Shown here piece after piece: positions 19,581-28,639 of a stretch of 64,000 bases of DNA (its first letter is position 1; every line of letters begins with the position of its first letter). Where the stretch lies: positions 1 through 64,000 of the forward strand of contig JBBIIP010000005.1 of assembly GCA_037446395.1 (NCBI GenBank). The letters run 5' to 3'. Under the pieces are notes generated by a model that was given only the letters and a program-made list of their open reading frames with translations, did not search any database and was not told the origin of the DNA. This stretch comes from JAAYJT01 sp037446395. Its GTDB lineage: Bacteria; Bacteroidota; Bacteroidia; Bacteroidales; JAAYJT01. Both the position numbers and the translations under genes were made by a program.

Positions 19581-19626
19581 TTATTCAGAATACGTTCAAA
19601 TTGAATCATTAAACACACTCGACCGT

Positions 19627-19916
19627 ATGAAACACACGCTGATATTTTTTCAGCTTATTCTCTTTGCAATCACAACGTCCTGTTCGCAGGAGCCGCAAAA
19701 AGTAATTGCCCAAACCTATCCTGATGGTAGCATCGAGCTTGAACAGTACTATTTAATAAAAAACCAGGATAGCATCCTTGTAAAAGAAATCGGGTATTAC
19801 CCACAGGGGCAAAAACGAATCGAGGGACCCTATGTCAATAAAAAGCGAGAAGGGCATTGGATTTACTGGTATGAAAATGGAAATAAATGGAGCGAGGCCG
19901 AATATGTTGATGACAT
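19627..19916 (+). CDS. Lipoprotein with MORN/YwqK-like repeats, 3' end lost in the assembly gap
   Basis: The ATG at 19627 begins MKHTLIFFQLILFAITTSC, a lipoprotein signal with the acceptor Cys at residue 19. Then come two short repeats of the type PxGxxxxxGxYxNxxxxGxWxxWYENGxxWSE, the pattern seen in YwqK-like and MORN-repeat proteins. Only about 96 codons are present before the N run at 19917, so length and C-terminus are unknown. It begins 46 bases after pyrC. Confidence 0.7.
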
Positions 19917-20016
19917 NNNNNNNNNNNNNNNNNNNNNNNNNNNNNNNNNNNNNNNNNNNNNNNNNNNNNNNNNNNNNNNNNNNNNNNNNNNNNNNNNNNN
20001 NNNNNNNNNNNNNNNN
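19917..20016. other. Assembly gap of exactly 100 N
   Basis: One hundred unknown bases, the size scaffolders commonly use for a gap of unknown length. The flanking frames happen to be in register, which makes a false 529-residue fusion of the lipoprotein and the methyltransferase. Any number of genes could be missing here. Confidence 0.98.
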
Positions 20017-21132
20017 TGGATATTCTCAGGAAGCATCAAGGGCGTTTCTGAACACATTAATCGCGGAGAAATCGTTAACATTTATACCAGCGACGGAAAG
20101 TGTATCGCCACTGGTCATTTCGAAGGTGGAAGCATCGCCGTTAAAATTCTTTCATTTCATCCAGCCATCATTGACGCAGGCTTTTGGGCGAAAAAAATTA
20201 AGAAGGCATTCCGCCTGCGCCAACCTCTGAACCTAACCAATTCTGACCACACCAATGCCTACCGCCTTGTTTTTACGGAGGGCGATGAATTGCCGGGATT
20301 AATCGTTGATTATTTTAATGGTGTGGCTGTTTTGCAGGCGCAATCCCAAGGGATGTTTAATGCAAGAAGAGAAATTACTGCTGCGTTGCAGGCTTTATTT
20401 GAAGATTCTTTGGTAGCAGTTTATGACAAAAGCCCTGAGGACTTTTTTGAGAAACCCGACCCAATAAGGCTATTGTATGGTACTTTGCCCACAGAGATAC
20501 TCATTCTCGAAAACAGCCACACCTTTAAGATTGATATAGAAAAAGGCCAGAAAACAGGCTTTTTTATTGATCAACGTGAAAACCGGCTGCTTCTCTCAAA
20601 ATACTCAAAAAGTCGTAAGGTATTAAACCTTTTTTCCTACACTGGTGCATTCAGTGTATATGCACTGGCAGCTGAAGCCGATTTGGTTGTTTCGGTTGAT
20701 TCTTCGTCAGGTGCCCTTGAAATGGCCACCCAAAACATTTTACTCAATAAACTTGATTTATCAAGGCATGCAGGCCTTCAGGCGGACGTAAAATCATATA
20801 TTGCAAATATGGATGAGGATTTTGGCCTGGTAATCCTCGACCCGCCCGCTTTTGCCAAACACCAGGCATCGCGTCACAAAGCCACCCAAGGCTATCGTTA
20901 TCTGAACGAAACTGTAATCAAAAAAATGCCCTCTGGCGGAATACTATTTACTTTTTCCTGTTCTCAGGTGGTCGGTCCAGAGTTGTTTCAGTCAACCATA
21001 ATGGCTGCGGCCATTGCTGCCGACAGGCCGGTTAAAATCCTTCATAAACTCACCCAATCCGCTGATCATCCCACCAGTATATTTCATCCCGAAGGGGAAT
21101 ACCTTAAAGGGCTTGTACTTTTTGTCGAATAG
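20017..21132 (+). CDS. rlmI: Class I rRNA cytosine methyltransferase of the RlmI type (5' end missing in the gap)
   Basis: The frame is open from the gap and gives about 371 residues. It begins inside the N-terminal PUA domain (WIFSGSIKG...GEIVNIYTSDGKCIATGHF), so only some 10-25 residues seem to be missing. The EEHUD-like middle part and the Rossmann domain follow, with KTGFFIDQRENR, the SAM motif LNLFSYTGAFSVYALA, the catalytic-loop motif LDPPAFAK and the cysteine stretch FSCSQ. This is the RlmI/YccW family, which makes m5C in 23S rRNA in E. coli. The exact target here is inferred. Confidence 0.85.
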   Translation, partial: WIFSGSIKGVSEHINRGEIVNIYTSDGKCIATGHFEGGSIAVKILSFHPAIIDAGFWAKKIKKAFRLRQPLNLTNSDHTNAYRLVFTEGDELPGLIVDYFNGVAVLQAQSQGMFNARREITAALQALFEDSLVAVYDKSPEDFFEKPDPIRLLYGTLPTEILILENSHTFKIDIEKGQKTGFFIDQRENRLLLSKYSKSRKVLNLFSYTGAFSVYALAAEADLVVSVDSSSGALEMATQNILLNKLDLSRHAGLQADVKSYIANMDEDFGLVILDPPAFAKHQASRHKATQGYRYLNETVIKKMPSGGILFTFSCSQVVGPELFQSTIMAAAIAADRPVKILHKLTQSADHPTSIFHPEGEYLKGLVLFVE

Positions 21133-21233
21133 TATGAGTGTTCAGGCAAGATTTATTCAATATCGCTAATTGTTTATCTTACAGGCGGTTATTTTTTTTA
21201 CACTAGCCCCTTAGAATCAGAAAAAACATCATT

Positions 21234-21404
21234 TCAACCCTTGGAAGGTTCAATTAGTTTGGCCTCTTTGACTGAGCTGCGATTAACTTCTCTTTAAATG
21301 TTTGAGCGGTCAACCTCTAACTCTTTTGCAATGTAATCTTTGGATTTTCCTAAGCGACAATACGCTTGTATTTGATACCTTTGTTCTGGTGTTAGATGTT
21401 TCAT
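21234..21404 (-). pseudogene. IS30-family transposase remnant (N-terminal helix-turn-helix only)
   Basis: On the minus strand an ATG at 21404 starts MKHLTPEQRYQIQAYCRLGK and continues ...YIAKELEVDRSNI, then a TAA, then REVNRSS... to a TGA at 21236. This is the start of an IS30-type transposase, whose usual reading is VDRSTIYREVKRN; the Tyr codon has become TAA and the rest of the gene is gone. I could not see terminal inverted repeats. It occupies part of the 438-base gap between the methyltransferase and the DUF1801 gene; nothing else there is supported. Confidence 0.65.
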
Positions 21405-21570
21405 TTGCAACTTATTTTTGGCGATTTAGGAGGCAAAAAAGAAACTTTTAACCTTTCAGCGAAAGAAGCAGGGGTTTTTTAATCTCTGCTCTTTCCTGAA
21501 AAATTATATTCCTATATTCTCCATCTTCGCAAATTTATGTTGCATTTATTAATTGAACCTAGTAATCGCA

Positions 21571-21927
21571 ATGCAGACAGTTGAGGACTACATCGCGGGT
21601 TTCCCTGAAGCAACCCAGGAAAAGCTAAGGAAAATTCGTGCCATTATTAAAGAGAAAGCCCCTGATTCCACAGAGGGTTTCAGCTACGGTATGCCAGCCT
21701 ATAAAATATTTGGCAAACCCTTGGTCTATTTTGCAGGTTTTAAAAAACACATTGGTTTTTATGCTACCCCTTCCGGACACTCTGAGTTCTCTGCCGAATT
21801 ATCAAAATTCAAATGTGGTAAGGGTTCGGTTCAATTTCCCCTGATCAAACCAGTTCCCTTCGAGCTGATCGGACGAATTGTGGAGTTTAGGGTTTTGGAG
21901 AATTATACAAATCATAAGCAAGGTTAA
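21571..21927 (+). CDS. DUF1801/YdhG-like domain protein
   Basis: A small cytosolic protein of 118 residues. The segments VEDYIAGFPEATQEKLRKIR, FSYGMPAYKIFGKPLVYFAG and HIGFYATPSG are characteristic of the YdhG-like/DUF1801 fold related to the frataxin-like 'iron chaperone' family of Firmicutes. Function in Bacteroidota is not established. The ATG at 21571 fits the family start better than the upstream TTG at 21553. It stands alone between two stretches of decayed sequence. Confidence 0.75.
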   Translation: MQTVEDYIAGFPEATQEKLRKIRAIIKEKAPDSTEGFSYGMPAYKIFGKPLVYFAGFKKHIGFYATPSGHSEFSAELSKFKCGKGSVQFPLIKPVPFELIGRIVEFRVLENYTNHKQG

Positions 21928-21951
21928 TTCTTAAGCTCCTTGAATAGTTGA

Positions 21952-22191
21952 GAATCAGATGCTTGCTCGCATCATCCACAGCTTAACCAGGCGCAAAAAC
22001 CTTTTATTCCTTTCCCGGGCAAGATTGAAACATTTGTCCATGATTACGGGGCACGCCATATAAAGTATGACCCAAAGCCTGATGGAGACTTTTAAGACTT
22101 TTCAGGAATCTGCCTCAAAGATGTTTTATTATGTCTTGTAAAGGATTTCTATGAAAAGAAATCTCTGAAAGATGAGTGTCGCAAGGTGTAA
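21952..22191 (+). pseudogene. Possible decayed reading frame, unrecognised
   Basis: A frame open from 21952 reads protein-like sequence (NQAQKPFIPFPGKIETFV, then HDYGARHIKYDPKPDGDF), is cut by a TAA at 22093-22095 and resumes in the same frame (DFSGICLKDVLLCLVKDF...) to a TAA at 22189-22191. No start codon fits. The composition looks coding but I recognise no family. It fills most of the 322-base gap before hldD and may be debris from the same insertion or deletion history as the IS30 remnant. Confidence 0.3.
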
Positions 22192-22249
22192 ATAACTAAT
22201 TTTGATCCTGCCTTACTTGCAGACAATAATGTAACTTTTTTAAAAACAA

Positions 22250-23215
22250 ATGATTGTAGTAACCGGTGCATTCGGATTCATTGGCAGTGTGCTCACAGGC
22301 CGGCTCAATAAGGATGGGTTTTCGAGGTTGATCCTGGTGGATGATTTTACCAAAACCACCAAAGCAAAAAACCTTGCGAATAAGAGTTTTACAAGAAAAG
22401 TTGATCGCTGGAAATTTTTCGATTGGTTTGCCCTAAATCACAAATCTATTGATTTTGTGTTCCATCTGGGGGCCCGCACTGATACGACCGAATTTGATAC
22501 AGACATTTTTGATGCCTTAAACCTGAACTACTCAAAGCGAATTTGGCGAGATTGCTCCAAATGGAAAATACCCATGCTTTACGCATCATCTGCAGCTACA
22601 TATGGCATGGGCGAATTTGGCTATAAGGATGACCATCATCTGATCAGGAAATTGCTGCCGCTAAACCCTTATGGCGAATCAAAAAACAATTTCGACAAAT
22701 GGGTACTCGGTCAGAAATCTGCGCCACCGTTTTGGGCAGGCATTAAATTTTTTAATGTTTACGGGCCGAATGAATATCATAAAGGCCGCATGGCCTCTGT
22801 CGTATTCCATGCCTATAACCAATTGAAAACCATCGGGAAAGTATCCCTGTTCCGTTCACATCATCCTGATTATTCAGACGGTGAACAATTGCGCGACTTT
22901 ATTTATGTACTGGACGCTGCAGATGTATTAATGTTTTTGATGAACACCCGGCCTGAGTCAGGAATCTATAATCTGGGAAGCGGAAAAGCCAGAACATTTA
23001 ACGCACTCGCGCGTAGCACTTTCGCGGCAACTAATCAGCCAGAGGCCATCGAATATGTTGATACTCCTAAGGACATACGCCACAAGTACCAGTATTTTAC
23101 GGAAGCAGAAATGTATAAACTCAGAAATACCGGATATGCCAAAGCATTTAAAAGTCTCGAAGAAGGCATTGAAGATTATGTCAAAAATTTCCTGTCGAAA
23201 GGAAAATGCTATTAA
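22250..23215 (+). CDS. hldD: ADP-L-glycero-D-manno-heptose 6-epimerase
   Basis: Extended short-chain dehydrogenase that makes ADP-L,D-heptose for the lipopolysaccharide core. The 321-residue protein has the N-terminal NADP site VTGAFGFIGS, the YASSAATYG strand, the catalytic Tyr/Lys pair in NPYGESKNNFD, and NVYGPNEYHKGRMASV, which is diagnostic for the heptose epimerase branch. The kinase that works earlier in this pathway (HldE1) is 9 kb downstream. It is convergent with the small merR gene. Confidence 0.92.
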   Translation: MIVVTGAFGFIGSVLTGRLNKDGFSRLILVDDFTKTTKAKNLANKSFTRKVDRWKFFDWFALNHKSIDFVFHLGARTDTTEFDTDIFDALNLNYSKRIWRDCSKWKIPMLYASSAATYGMGEFGYKDDHHLIRKLLPLNPYGESKNNFDKWVLGQKSAPPFWAGIKFFNVYGPNEYHKGRMASVVFHAYNQLKTIGKVSLFRSHHPDYSDGEQLRDFIYVLDAADVLMFLMNTRPESGIYNLGSGKARTFNALARSTFAATNQPEAIEYVDTPKDIRHKYQYFTEAEMYKLRNTGYAKAFKSLEEGIEDYVKNFLSKGKCY

Positions 23216-23235
23216 AATAAACCCTCTGCTTTCTA

Positions 23236-23592
23236 TTATTCCTGTTTTTCCATTTTCGAGAGTTCTTGCTTTATTTCCGTGAGAAAACCCCGGATTTTTT
23301 GAAGCGTTTTTACGACTTCAAATTCAATGTTTGATTCTTCGGGTTTACTTCTGAGCTTTTCTTTTGCTCCTGCCAGCGTAAAGCCTCTTGTTTTTACGAG
23401 ATAATAAATTTTATGAAAATTATCAACGTCGGCCTTTGTGAATAAGCGGTTTCCTTTTTTGTTGCGATGTGGTTTTATGATATCAAACTCCTTTTCCCAA
23501 AAACGTATCAGGCTTGCATTGACATCAAATATCTTTGACAGTTCCCCGATTGTGAAGAATAATTTTTCGTCTTTTTGATTTTTTCTGGCCAT
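23236..23592 (-). CDS. Small MerR-family transcriptional regulator
   Basis: 118 residues with a MerR-type winged helix (FFTIGELSKIFDVNASLIRFWE, then KGNRLFTKADVDNFHKIYYLV) followed by a short coiled coil (KTLQKIRGFLTEIKQELSKME) and no effector domain. Such short MerR proteins next to an M23 peptidase and alaS are common in Bacteroidota; their targets are unknown to me. It starts 12 bases after the M23 stop, so the two are probably co-transcribed. Confidence 0.8.
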   Translation of the reverse strand: MARKNQKDEKLFFTIGELSKIFDVNASLIRFWEKEFDIIKPHRNKKGNRLFTKADVDNFHKIYYLVKTRGFTLAGAKEKLRSKPEESNIEFEVVKTLQKIRGFLTEIKQELSKMEKQE

Positions 23593-23604
23593 GGCGAAAG
23601 GATA

Positions 23605-24576
23605 TTAATCCATTGATTGGCCTGGCCGGGCCGAAAGCTCAATGAGCATTTCGTATTGATCGGCAGTGATATCATTAAAAAGAAAATGAATCGGATCAAT
23701 GGGTCTTCCATTGCGGTGCACTTCGTAATGCAAGTGTGGAGAGGTTGACTTTCCTGTGTTTCCGATATAGCCAATTACCTGGCCACGCTTCACTTTTTCA
23801 CCCCTTCTGACTTCAAAGTTTGATAAATGGGCATAGAGGGTCTGGTAGGAATACCCATGATCAATTAATACGTGATTACCATAACCAATCCTCGACCGTT
23901 CAACGGCAACCACCACGCCATCACCGGTAGCATAAACTTCTGTTCCCACAGGAGCCGAAAAATCAAGCCCTTCATGAAACTTCTGAATCTTATAAAAGGG
24001 ATCTGTTCGATATCCAAAATATGACCCGATACGTCTGAGGTCTTTATTCCGAACCGGCTGAATGGCTGGAAGCGATGCTAGCATTTTTTCCTTGTTTTTA
24101 GCCAGCTCAAAAACTACATCAAACGATTTGCTTTGAACGTACATTTGATTTGCGATCACATCAAGTTTCTCGCTTGTGCTAATGATTAGTTCTGAATTTT
24201 TCAAACCTCTCAGATTTGCATACCGGTCAATCCCACCAAAACCTGCCTTGCGTATGGAAGATGGAATAGGCTCCTGCTCGAAAATCACGCGGTAAATATT
24301 ATCGTCCCGCTCCTGCATGTCCTGCATCACCAGCAAGAGCTGATCAAGCCGGGTATTTAAGATCTTATATTGGGTTTTCATATTGGCCAGCTCTCGCCGT
24401 TGCATTTTTTCCATCGGGGATTCCAGAAAATTGTATGCCAGAAAAATCACCAACGAGGCAAAAGCCAATGTTGTAAACAGAAACGACAAAACCTTAAGGG
24501 AGCGCTCTTTAATTGTTACCCTGGCTTTCTCGAATTTAAGGGTCTTGGTGTTAAAATGGTATTTGTGCTTTGCCAT
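23605..24576 (-). CDS. M23-family (LytM-type) metallopeptidase, membrane-anchored
   Basis: A 323-residue probable peptidoglycan endopeptidase. Residues 28-50 form one transmembrane helix (LKVLSFLFTTLAFASLVIFL), followed by a coiled-coil stretch (MQRRELANMKTQYKILNTRLDQ begins it) and the C-terminal LytM domain. All zinc-site residues are present: His and Asp in HEGLDFSAPVG and the HxH of HLHYEVHRNG, so it should be active rather than an EnvC-like activator. It is divergent from alaS and shares an intergenic promoter region with it. Confidence 0.9.
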   Translation of the reverse strand: MAKHKYHFNTKTLKFEKARVTIKERSLKVLSFLFTTLAFASLVIFLAYNFLESPMEKMQRRELANMKTQYKILNTRLDQLLLVMQDMQERDDNIYRVIFEQEPIPSSIRKAGFGGIDRYANLRGLKNSELIISTSEKLDVIANQMYVQSKSFDVVFELAKNKEKMLASLPAIQPVRNKDLRRIGSYFGYRTDPFYKIQKFHEGLDFSAPVGTEVYATGDGVVVAVERSRIGYGNHVLIDHGYSYQTLYAHLSNFEVRRGEKVKRGQVIGYIGNTGKSTSPHLHYEVHRNGRPIDPIHFLFNDITADQYEMLIELSARPGQSMD

Positions 24577-24643
24577 TTAACTGAAAATTAATAACCCAAG
24601 GGTGAAAATGCAATGATTTTTCGCGTTGAGTCTTTGGAGCAGG

Positions 24644-24673
24644 CAAAATTAATAAATTAAAGTAATTTTGCAA
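24644..24673 (-). promoter_or_regulatory. Promoter of the M23 peptidase/merR operon
   Basis: The minus strand has TTG (24673-24671), 19 bases, then TAATTTTG (24651-24644), a full match to the Bacteroidota promoter. The alaS -7 box at 24663-24670 lies inside this spacer on the other strand, so the two polymerases would exclude each other. Confidence 0.65.
24663..24670 (+). promoter_or_regulatory. -7 promoter box for alaS
   Basis: TAATTTTG matches TAnnTTTG and lies 56 bases before the alaS ATG. No -33 TTG at the usual distance. It overlaps the M23 promoter on the opposite strand. Confidence 0.5.
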
Positions 24674-24726
24674 CCGACTTGAGTGCGCAATGCCGGCACG
24701 GTTTGTTAATTAATGTTAAGACCAGA

Positions 24727-27378
24727 ATGAATTCGCAAGAAATAAGACAAAAATTCCTGAATTTTTTTTCTGAAAAGCAGCATGTAATCATTCCATCGGC
24801 CCCGATGGTAATTAAGGACGACCCAACCCTGATGTTTACAAATGCTGGCATGAACCAGTTCAAAGATATTTTTCTCGGCATTGCCCCGGGGAAGTACCCT
24901 CGCATAGCCAATACCCAAAAGTGCCTCCGTGTTTCGGGCAAGCATAACGACCTGGAGGAGGTGGGACACGACACTTATCATCACACAATGTTCGAAATGC
25001 TTGGCAACTGGTCGTTTGGCAATCCTGCCAATCCGGCTGGCGGCTATTTTAAAAAAGAAGCCATTGAATGGGCATGGGAACTACTCACGGAGATCTACCA
25101 TCTCAACCGGTCAGATCTCTATATTACTGTCTTTGGTGGTGATATGGGTGATGACCTGCCTTGGGATGAAGAAGCTTACAATTATTGGAAAAGGTTGCTT
25201 CCGGATGAGCAGATTCTCAGGGGCAGCAAGAAAGATAACTTTTGGGAAATGGGCGATACAGGGCCTTGTGGCCCCTGCTCCGAAATTCATATTGATATCA
25301 GGCCAGACTCCGAAAAAGCACTCACCCGTGGTCAAATGTTGGTAAATAAAGGCCATCCGTTGGTTATCGAAATATGGAACCTGGTTTTTATTCAATACAA
25401 CAGGCTCGCCAACGGAAAACTCTTGCCTTTGCCAGCAAAACACGTTGATACAGGCATGGGATTCGAGAGATTGTGCATGGCTTTGCAAAATGTAAAATCA
25501 AATTACGACACCGACGTTTTTCAGCCTATCATTAAGAAGATTGAAGAACTTACAGGAATTAAGTATAATACCCATTCAAAAAGCGATGTGGCCATGCGGG
25601 TCATCAGCGACCACCTTCGGGCGGTTGCATTTGCAATTGCCGATGGTCAGTTGCCATCAAACAACAAGGCAGGATATGTAATCCGGCGAATTTTGCGTAG
25701 GGCGGTACGATATGCCTATAGCCATCTTGAACAAAAGGAACCTTTTATTTTTAAGCTGCTGCCTGTGTTGGTTGATCAGATGAAAGATATTTTTCCTGAG
25801 TTGCGCATGCAGCAAAACATGATTAGTAAGGTTATGCACGAGGAAGAGGCTTCCTTCTTACGGACACTTATGCATGGCATTCACAAATTTAACCAACACC
25901 TGTCTGAACATAAATCCGGAAATATTATTGAAGGAACATTTGCATTTGAACTTTACGACACGTTTGGATTTCCGATAGACCTGACCCAGCTGATGGCACG
26001 CGAGCAGGGTTGGAGCATTGACATGGAAGCTTTTGGACAGGAATTGGAAAAACAAAAACAACGCTCCCGGCAGGATGCAAATGTTGATACTGGCGATTGG
26101 AAAATATTTAGCGAAAGCACTGATACACAATTTATTGGCTGGGACACAACTACTGCCGAAACCCGCCTGCTCAGGTATCGAAGAGTTAAAAGCAAAGGCA
26201 AGGATTTGTTTCACATCGTGCTCGATAAAACACCATTCTACCCCGAGAGCGGAGGCCAGGTTGGCGATACCGGAGAACTTGTTCAGAATGGTGTGGGCTA
26301 CAAAGTAATTGATACCAGGAAAGAGAACAACCTGATAATCCATTTGCTCGAGACTTTCCCTTTAAATCCAGACCTGGAATTTTTCGCTTCTGTTGATTCA
26401 GAAAAAAGATACATGACTGCTAATAATCACACTGCCACACATTTACTGCATCAGGGGCTCAGAAAAATCCTCGGAATTCATGTTGAACAAAAAGGTTCTT
26501 TCGTAGGGCCAGATTACCTGCGCTTTGACTTCTCGCACTTTAGTAAAATGAGCCCGGAGGAACTTAACCAGACCGAAACCTTTGTCAACGAACAGATAAG
26601 AAAAAATTTACTCCTTGATGAACATCGAAATCTCCCGATAGAGGAAGCCAAAAACAGGGGAGCCATCATGTTTTTTGGCGAAAAATACGGCGATAATGTC
26701 CGCACCGTTGGTTTCGGAAACTCGCTCGAACTTTGTGGCGGTACACATGTGGATGCCACCGGCCGGTTAGGATTATTCAGGATTGTTTCGGAAGGAGCAA
26801 TAGCAGCAGGCATCCGGAGAATTGAGGCAGTCACAGCATCAAAAGCCGATGAGTTTATCAACAATAAAATTCAAACCCTTCAAAGCATGACCGAGCTGAT
26901 CAACAATCCAAGTGATCCTTTGAAGGCCCTATCAAACATCCTGGCACAGCTCAACGACCTGCAAAAACAAGTTGAAGGGCTTAACACGATGCTGGCTCGC
27001 ACCGAGAAAGTTACACTTCTGAATCTTGCTCAAAATTTAGGCGGCATCAGGCTTGCAACCGCACACACAATGCTTCACAACCAGGCCATTAAAGACCTTG
27101 CATTCGATCTTCGATCAACCCAGCATAACCTGGTGGTTGCACTGGCAGGCATCAAAGATGGCAAGGTCAACCTTAGCCTGATTATCAGTGATGATTTAGT
27201 GAAACAAAAAAAGTTAAATGCAGGGGTGCTGATTCGCGAATTGGCAACCGAAATAGATGGCGGAGGCGGAGGACAACCTTTCTTTGCTACGGCAGGTGGC
27301 AAGAACCCTGGCGGGATCGAGAAAGCTTTCGATAAACTTAAAAGCATAATTGACAAAGTTTCCCCTGCGACAAGTTAG
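24727..27378 (+). CDS. alaS: Alanine--tRNA ligase
   Basis: Charges tRNA-Ala. The 883-residue enzyme has all parts in order: class II catalytic core (TNAGMNQFKDIFLG; GDTGPCGPCSEIH), tRNA-binding domain, editing domain (HTATHLLHQGLR with the zinc HxxxH; CGGTHVDATGRLG) and the C-terminal DHHA1/oligomerisation region (ATEIDGGGGGQPFFATAGG). The ATG at 24727 (MNSQEIRQKFLNFF) matches the usual start; a longer reading from TTG at 24679 would lie almost on the promoter box. Usual length for the family. Confidence 0.97.
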   Translation: MNSQEIRQKFLNFFSEKQHVIIPSAPMVIKDDPTLMFTNAGMNQFKDIFLGIAPGKYPRIANTQKCLRVSGKHNDLEEVGHDTYHHTMFEMLGNWSFGNPANPAGGYFKKEAIEWAWELLTEIYHLNRSDLYITVFGGDMGDDLPWDEEAYNYWKRLLPDEQILRGSKKDNFWEMGDTGPCGPCSEIHIDIRPDSEKALTRGQMLVNKGHPLVIEIWNLVFIQYNRLANGKLLPLPAKHVDTGMGFERLCMALQNVKSNYDTDVFQPIIKKIEELTGIKYNTHSKSDVAMRVISDHLRAVAFAIADGQLPSNNKAGYVIRRILRRAVRYAYSHLEQKEPFIFKLLPVLVDQMKDIFPELRMQQNMISKVMHEEEASFLRTLMHGIHKFNQHLSEHKSGNIIEGTFAFELYDTFGFPIDLTQLMAREQGWSIDMEAFGQELEKQKQRSRQDANVDTGDWKIFSESTDTQFIGWDTTTAETRLLRYRRVKSKGKDLFHIVLDKTPFYPESGGQVGDTGELVQNGVGYKVIDTRKENNLIIHLLETFPLNPDLEFFASVDSEKRYMTANNHTATHLLHQGLRKILGIHVEQKGSFVGPDYLRFDFSHFSKMSPEELNQTETFVNEQIRKNLLLDEHRNLPIEEAKNRGAIMFFGEKYGDNVRTVGFGNSLELCGGTHVDATGRLGLFRIVSEGAIAAGIRRIEAVTASKADEFINNKIQTLQSMTELINNPSDPLKALSNILAQLNDLQKQVEGLNTMLARTEKVTLLNLAQNLGGIRLATAHTMLHNQAIKDLAFDLRSTQHNLVVALAGIKDGKVNLSLIISDDLVKQKKLNAGVLIRELATEIDGGGGGQPFFATAGGKNPGGIEKAFDKLKSIIDKVSPATS

Positions 27379-27436
27379 AAAATTCACCTCATTACCCCAG
27401 TCCCAACTATTTTCTGAAACTTTTTTGCCCTGAGAT

Positions 27437-27466
27437 TGTTTAATCGAAATGAGGGGGTCTTATTTT
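27437..27466 (+). promoter_or_regulatory. Degenerate third copy of the TGTTTAA/ATGA/TTA motif upstream of the CarH-like gene
   Basis: TGTTTAA, 4 bases, AATGAG, 6 bases, TTATTT: the same spacing as the two better copies at 28640 and 28780, matching the shared positions at TGTTTAA, the ATGA core and the first TTA. It lies about 125 bases before the CarH-like gene. Weak alone; it gains meaning only from the other two copies. Confidence 0.3.
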
Positions 27467-27589
27467 GATCGCAAGACAATGCAACAGGTATTTAAAATGA
27501 TTATCAGATTCTTTCTCCGCGCCTATTCAATATAACTAAGCCAATATGAATAGCATCCACATAGGAGTTAATTAGTTCGATCCGGCATT

Positions 27590-28480
27590 ATGGTGTATTA
27601 TTCAATCAACGATTTAGAGAAAATTACTGGAGTAAAAGCTCACACCATCCGTATCTGGGAAAAGCGTTATGGGCTGATCACTCCGGCGCGGACAAATACA
27701 AACATCAGATATTACGACGATGATGACCTGAGAAAACTACTCAACATCTCACTTCTTAATCGCCATGGCCATCGAATTTCGTCAATCATTCAGATGTCTC
27801 CGATGCAGATCAATGCAAAAGTGGTGCAGATCAGCGAAAATACAACTGATTTTATCGGCCATATAGATAACCTGATGACCTCAATGATCGAGATCAATGA
27901 AGACAAGTTCGAAAAAGCGCTTTCGAATTCTATCCTGAAGCTGGGATTTGAACATACAATTGCAAATGTTGTCTATCCTTTTCTTGAAAAAGTAGGATTG
28001 TTATGGCAGGTTGGTTCAATCAATCCAATTCATGAGCATTTTATCTCCCATCTGATTCGGCAGAAACTCATCAGTGCCATTGATGGTTTGATGCCCTCCT
28101 ACAACGAGCATTCAAAATTATTCACGATGTTTCTGCCTCCTAACGAGTTTCATGAGTTGAGCTTATTGTTTTATCATTACATCGTCAAGTCAATGGGTCA
28201 TCGGGTGATTTATCTCGGACAATCTGTTCCAGTGGCCCAGATTTCTGAAATAAATAAAATACAGGCAACTGATTATCTTTTCACAACACTAACTACGGCA
28301 ACTTCCGCCGAAGCTTTTAAAGAGTTTATTCAAGATCTGGCCCACCGGTTTAGCGAAAAAATCATCTTTATCTCAGGACTTCAGGTGCGGGAGCACAATA
28401 TTGATCTCCCGGATAATGTGGTTTCAGTAACGAATGCTGACCATTTTCGCAACGAATTGTCAAAGCAATTAAGCCAGTAA
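27590..28480 (+). CDS. CarH/LitR-like MerR regulator with cobalamin-binding region
   Basis: 296 residues: an N-terminal MerR winged helix (YSINDLEKITGVKAHTIRIW, residues 4-23, and YYDDDDLRKLL), a four-helix B12-cap region (about 90-165) and a B12-binding-like Rossmann region (about 175-290). It keeps the CarH cap signature W-x9-E-H (W139, E149, H150) and an ExH (E186-F-H188) where the B12-ligating ExHxxG lies, with Ser instead of Gly. CarH-type proteins bind adenosylcobalamin and release DNA in light. The next gene is an ECF sigma factor. Light or B12 sensing is inferred from the motifs. Confidence 0.85.
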   Translation: MVYYSINDLEKITGVKAHTIRIWEKRYGLITPARTNTNIRYYDDDDLRKLLNISLLNRHGHRISSIIQMSPMQINAKVVQISENTTDFIGHIDNLMTSMIEINEDKFEKALSNSILKLGFEHTIANVVYPFLEKVGLLWQVGSINPIHEHFISHLIRQKLISAIDGLMPSYNEHSKLFTMFLPPNEFHELSLLFYHYIVKSMGHRVIYLGQSVPVAQISEINKIQATDYLFTTLTTATSAEAFKEFIQDLAHRFSEKIIFISGLQVREHNIDLPDNVVSVTNADHFRNELSKQLSQ

Positions 28481-28639
28481 ATCACCGCTGAATAAGGGTC
28501 ATTGTTAATCCTGTCTTAATTTCCTTAAATTTTTATCCCTTCCAGGGCGCTTGCATGACTATATGTCAGATGTGAAGCATATATGTGTTTTGCTATGTGC
28601 CTGACAGTAAGGAATATAATAAAATATTAATATATTTTC

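Noticed and set aside
19543..21132. A single 529-residue protein spanning the N run
   Set aside because: The two halves belong to unrelated families with different cell locations; the frame only stays open because of the unknown bases.
24706..24984. Minus-strand frames over the alaS start
   Set aside because: They lie opposite the conserved N-terminus of AlaS and overlap its promoter.
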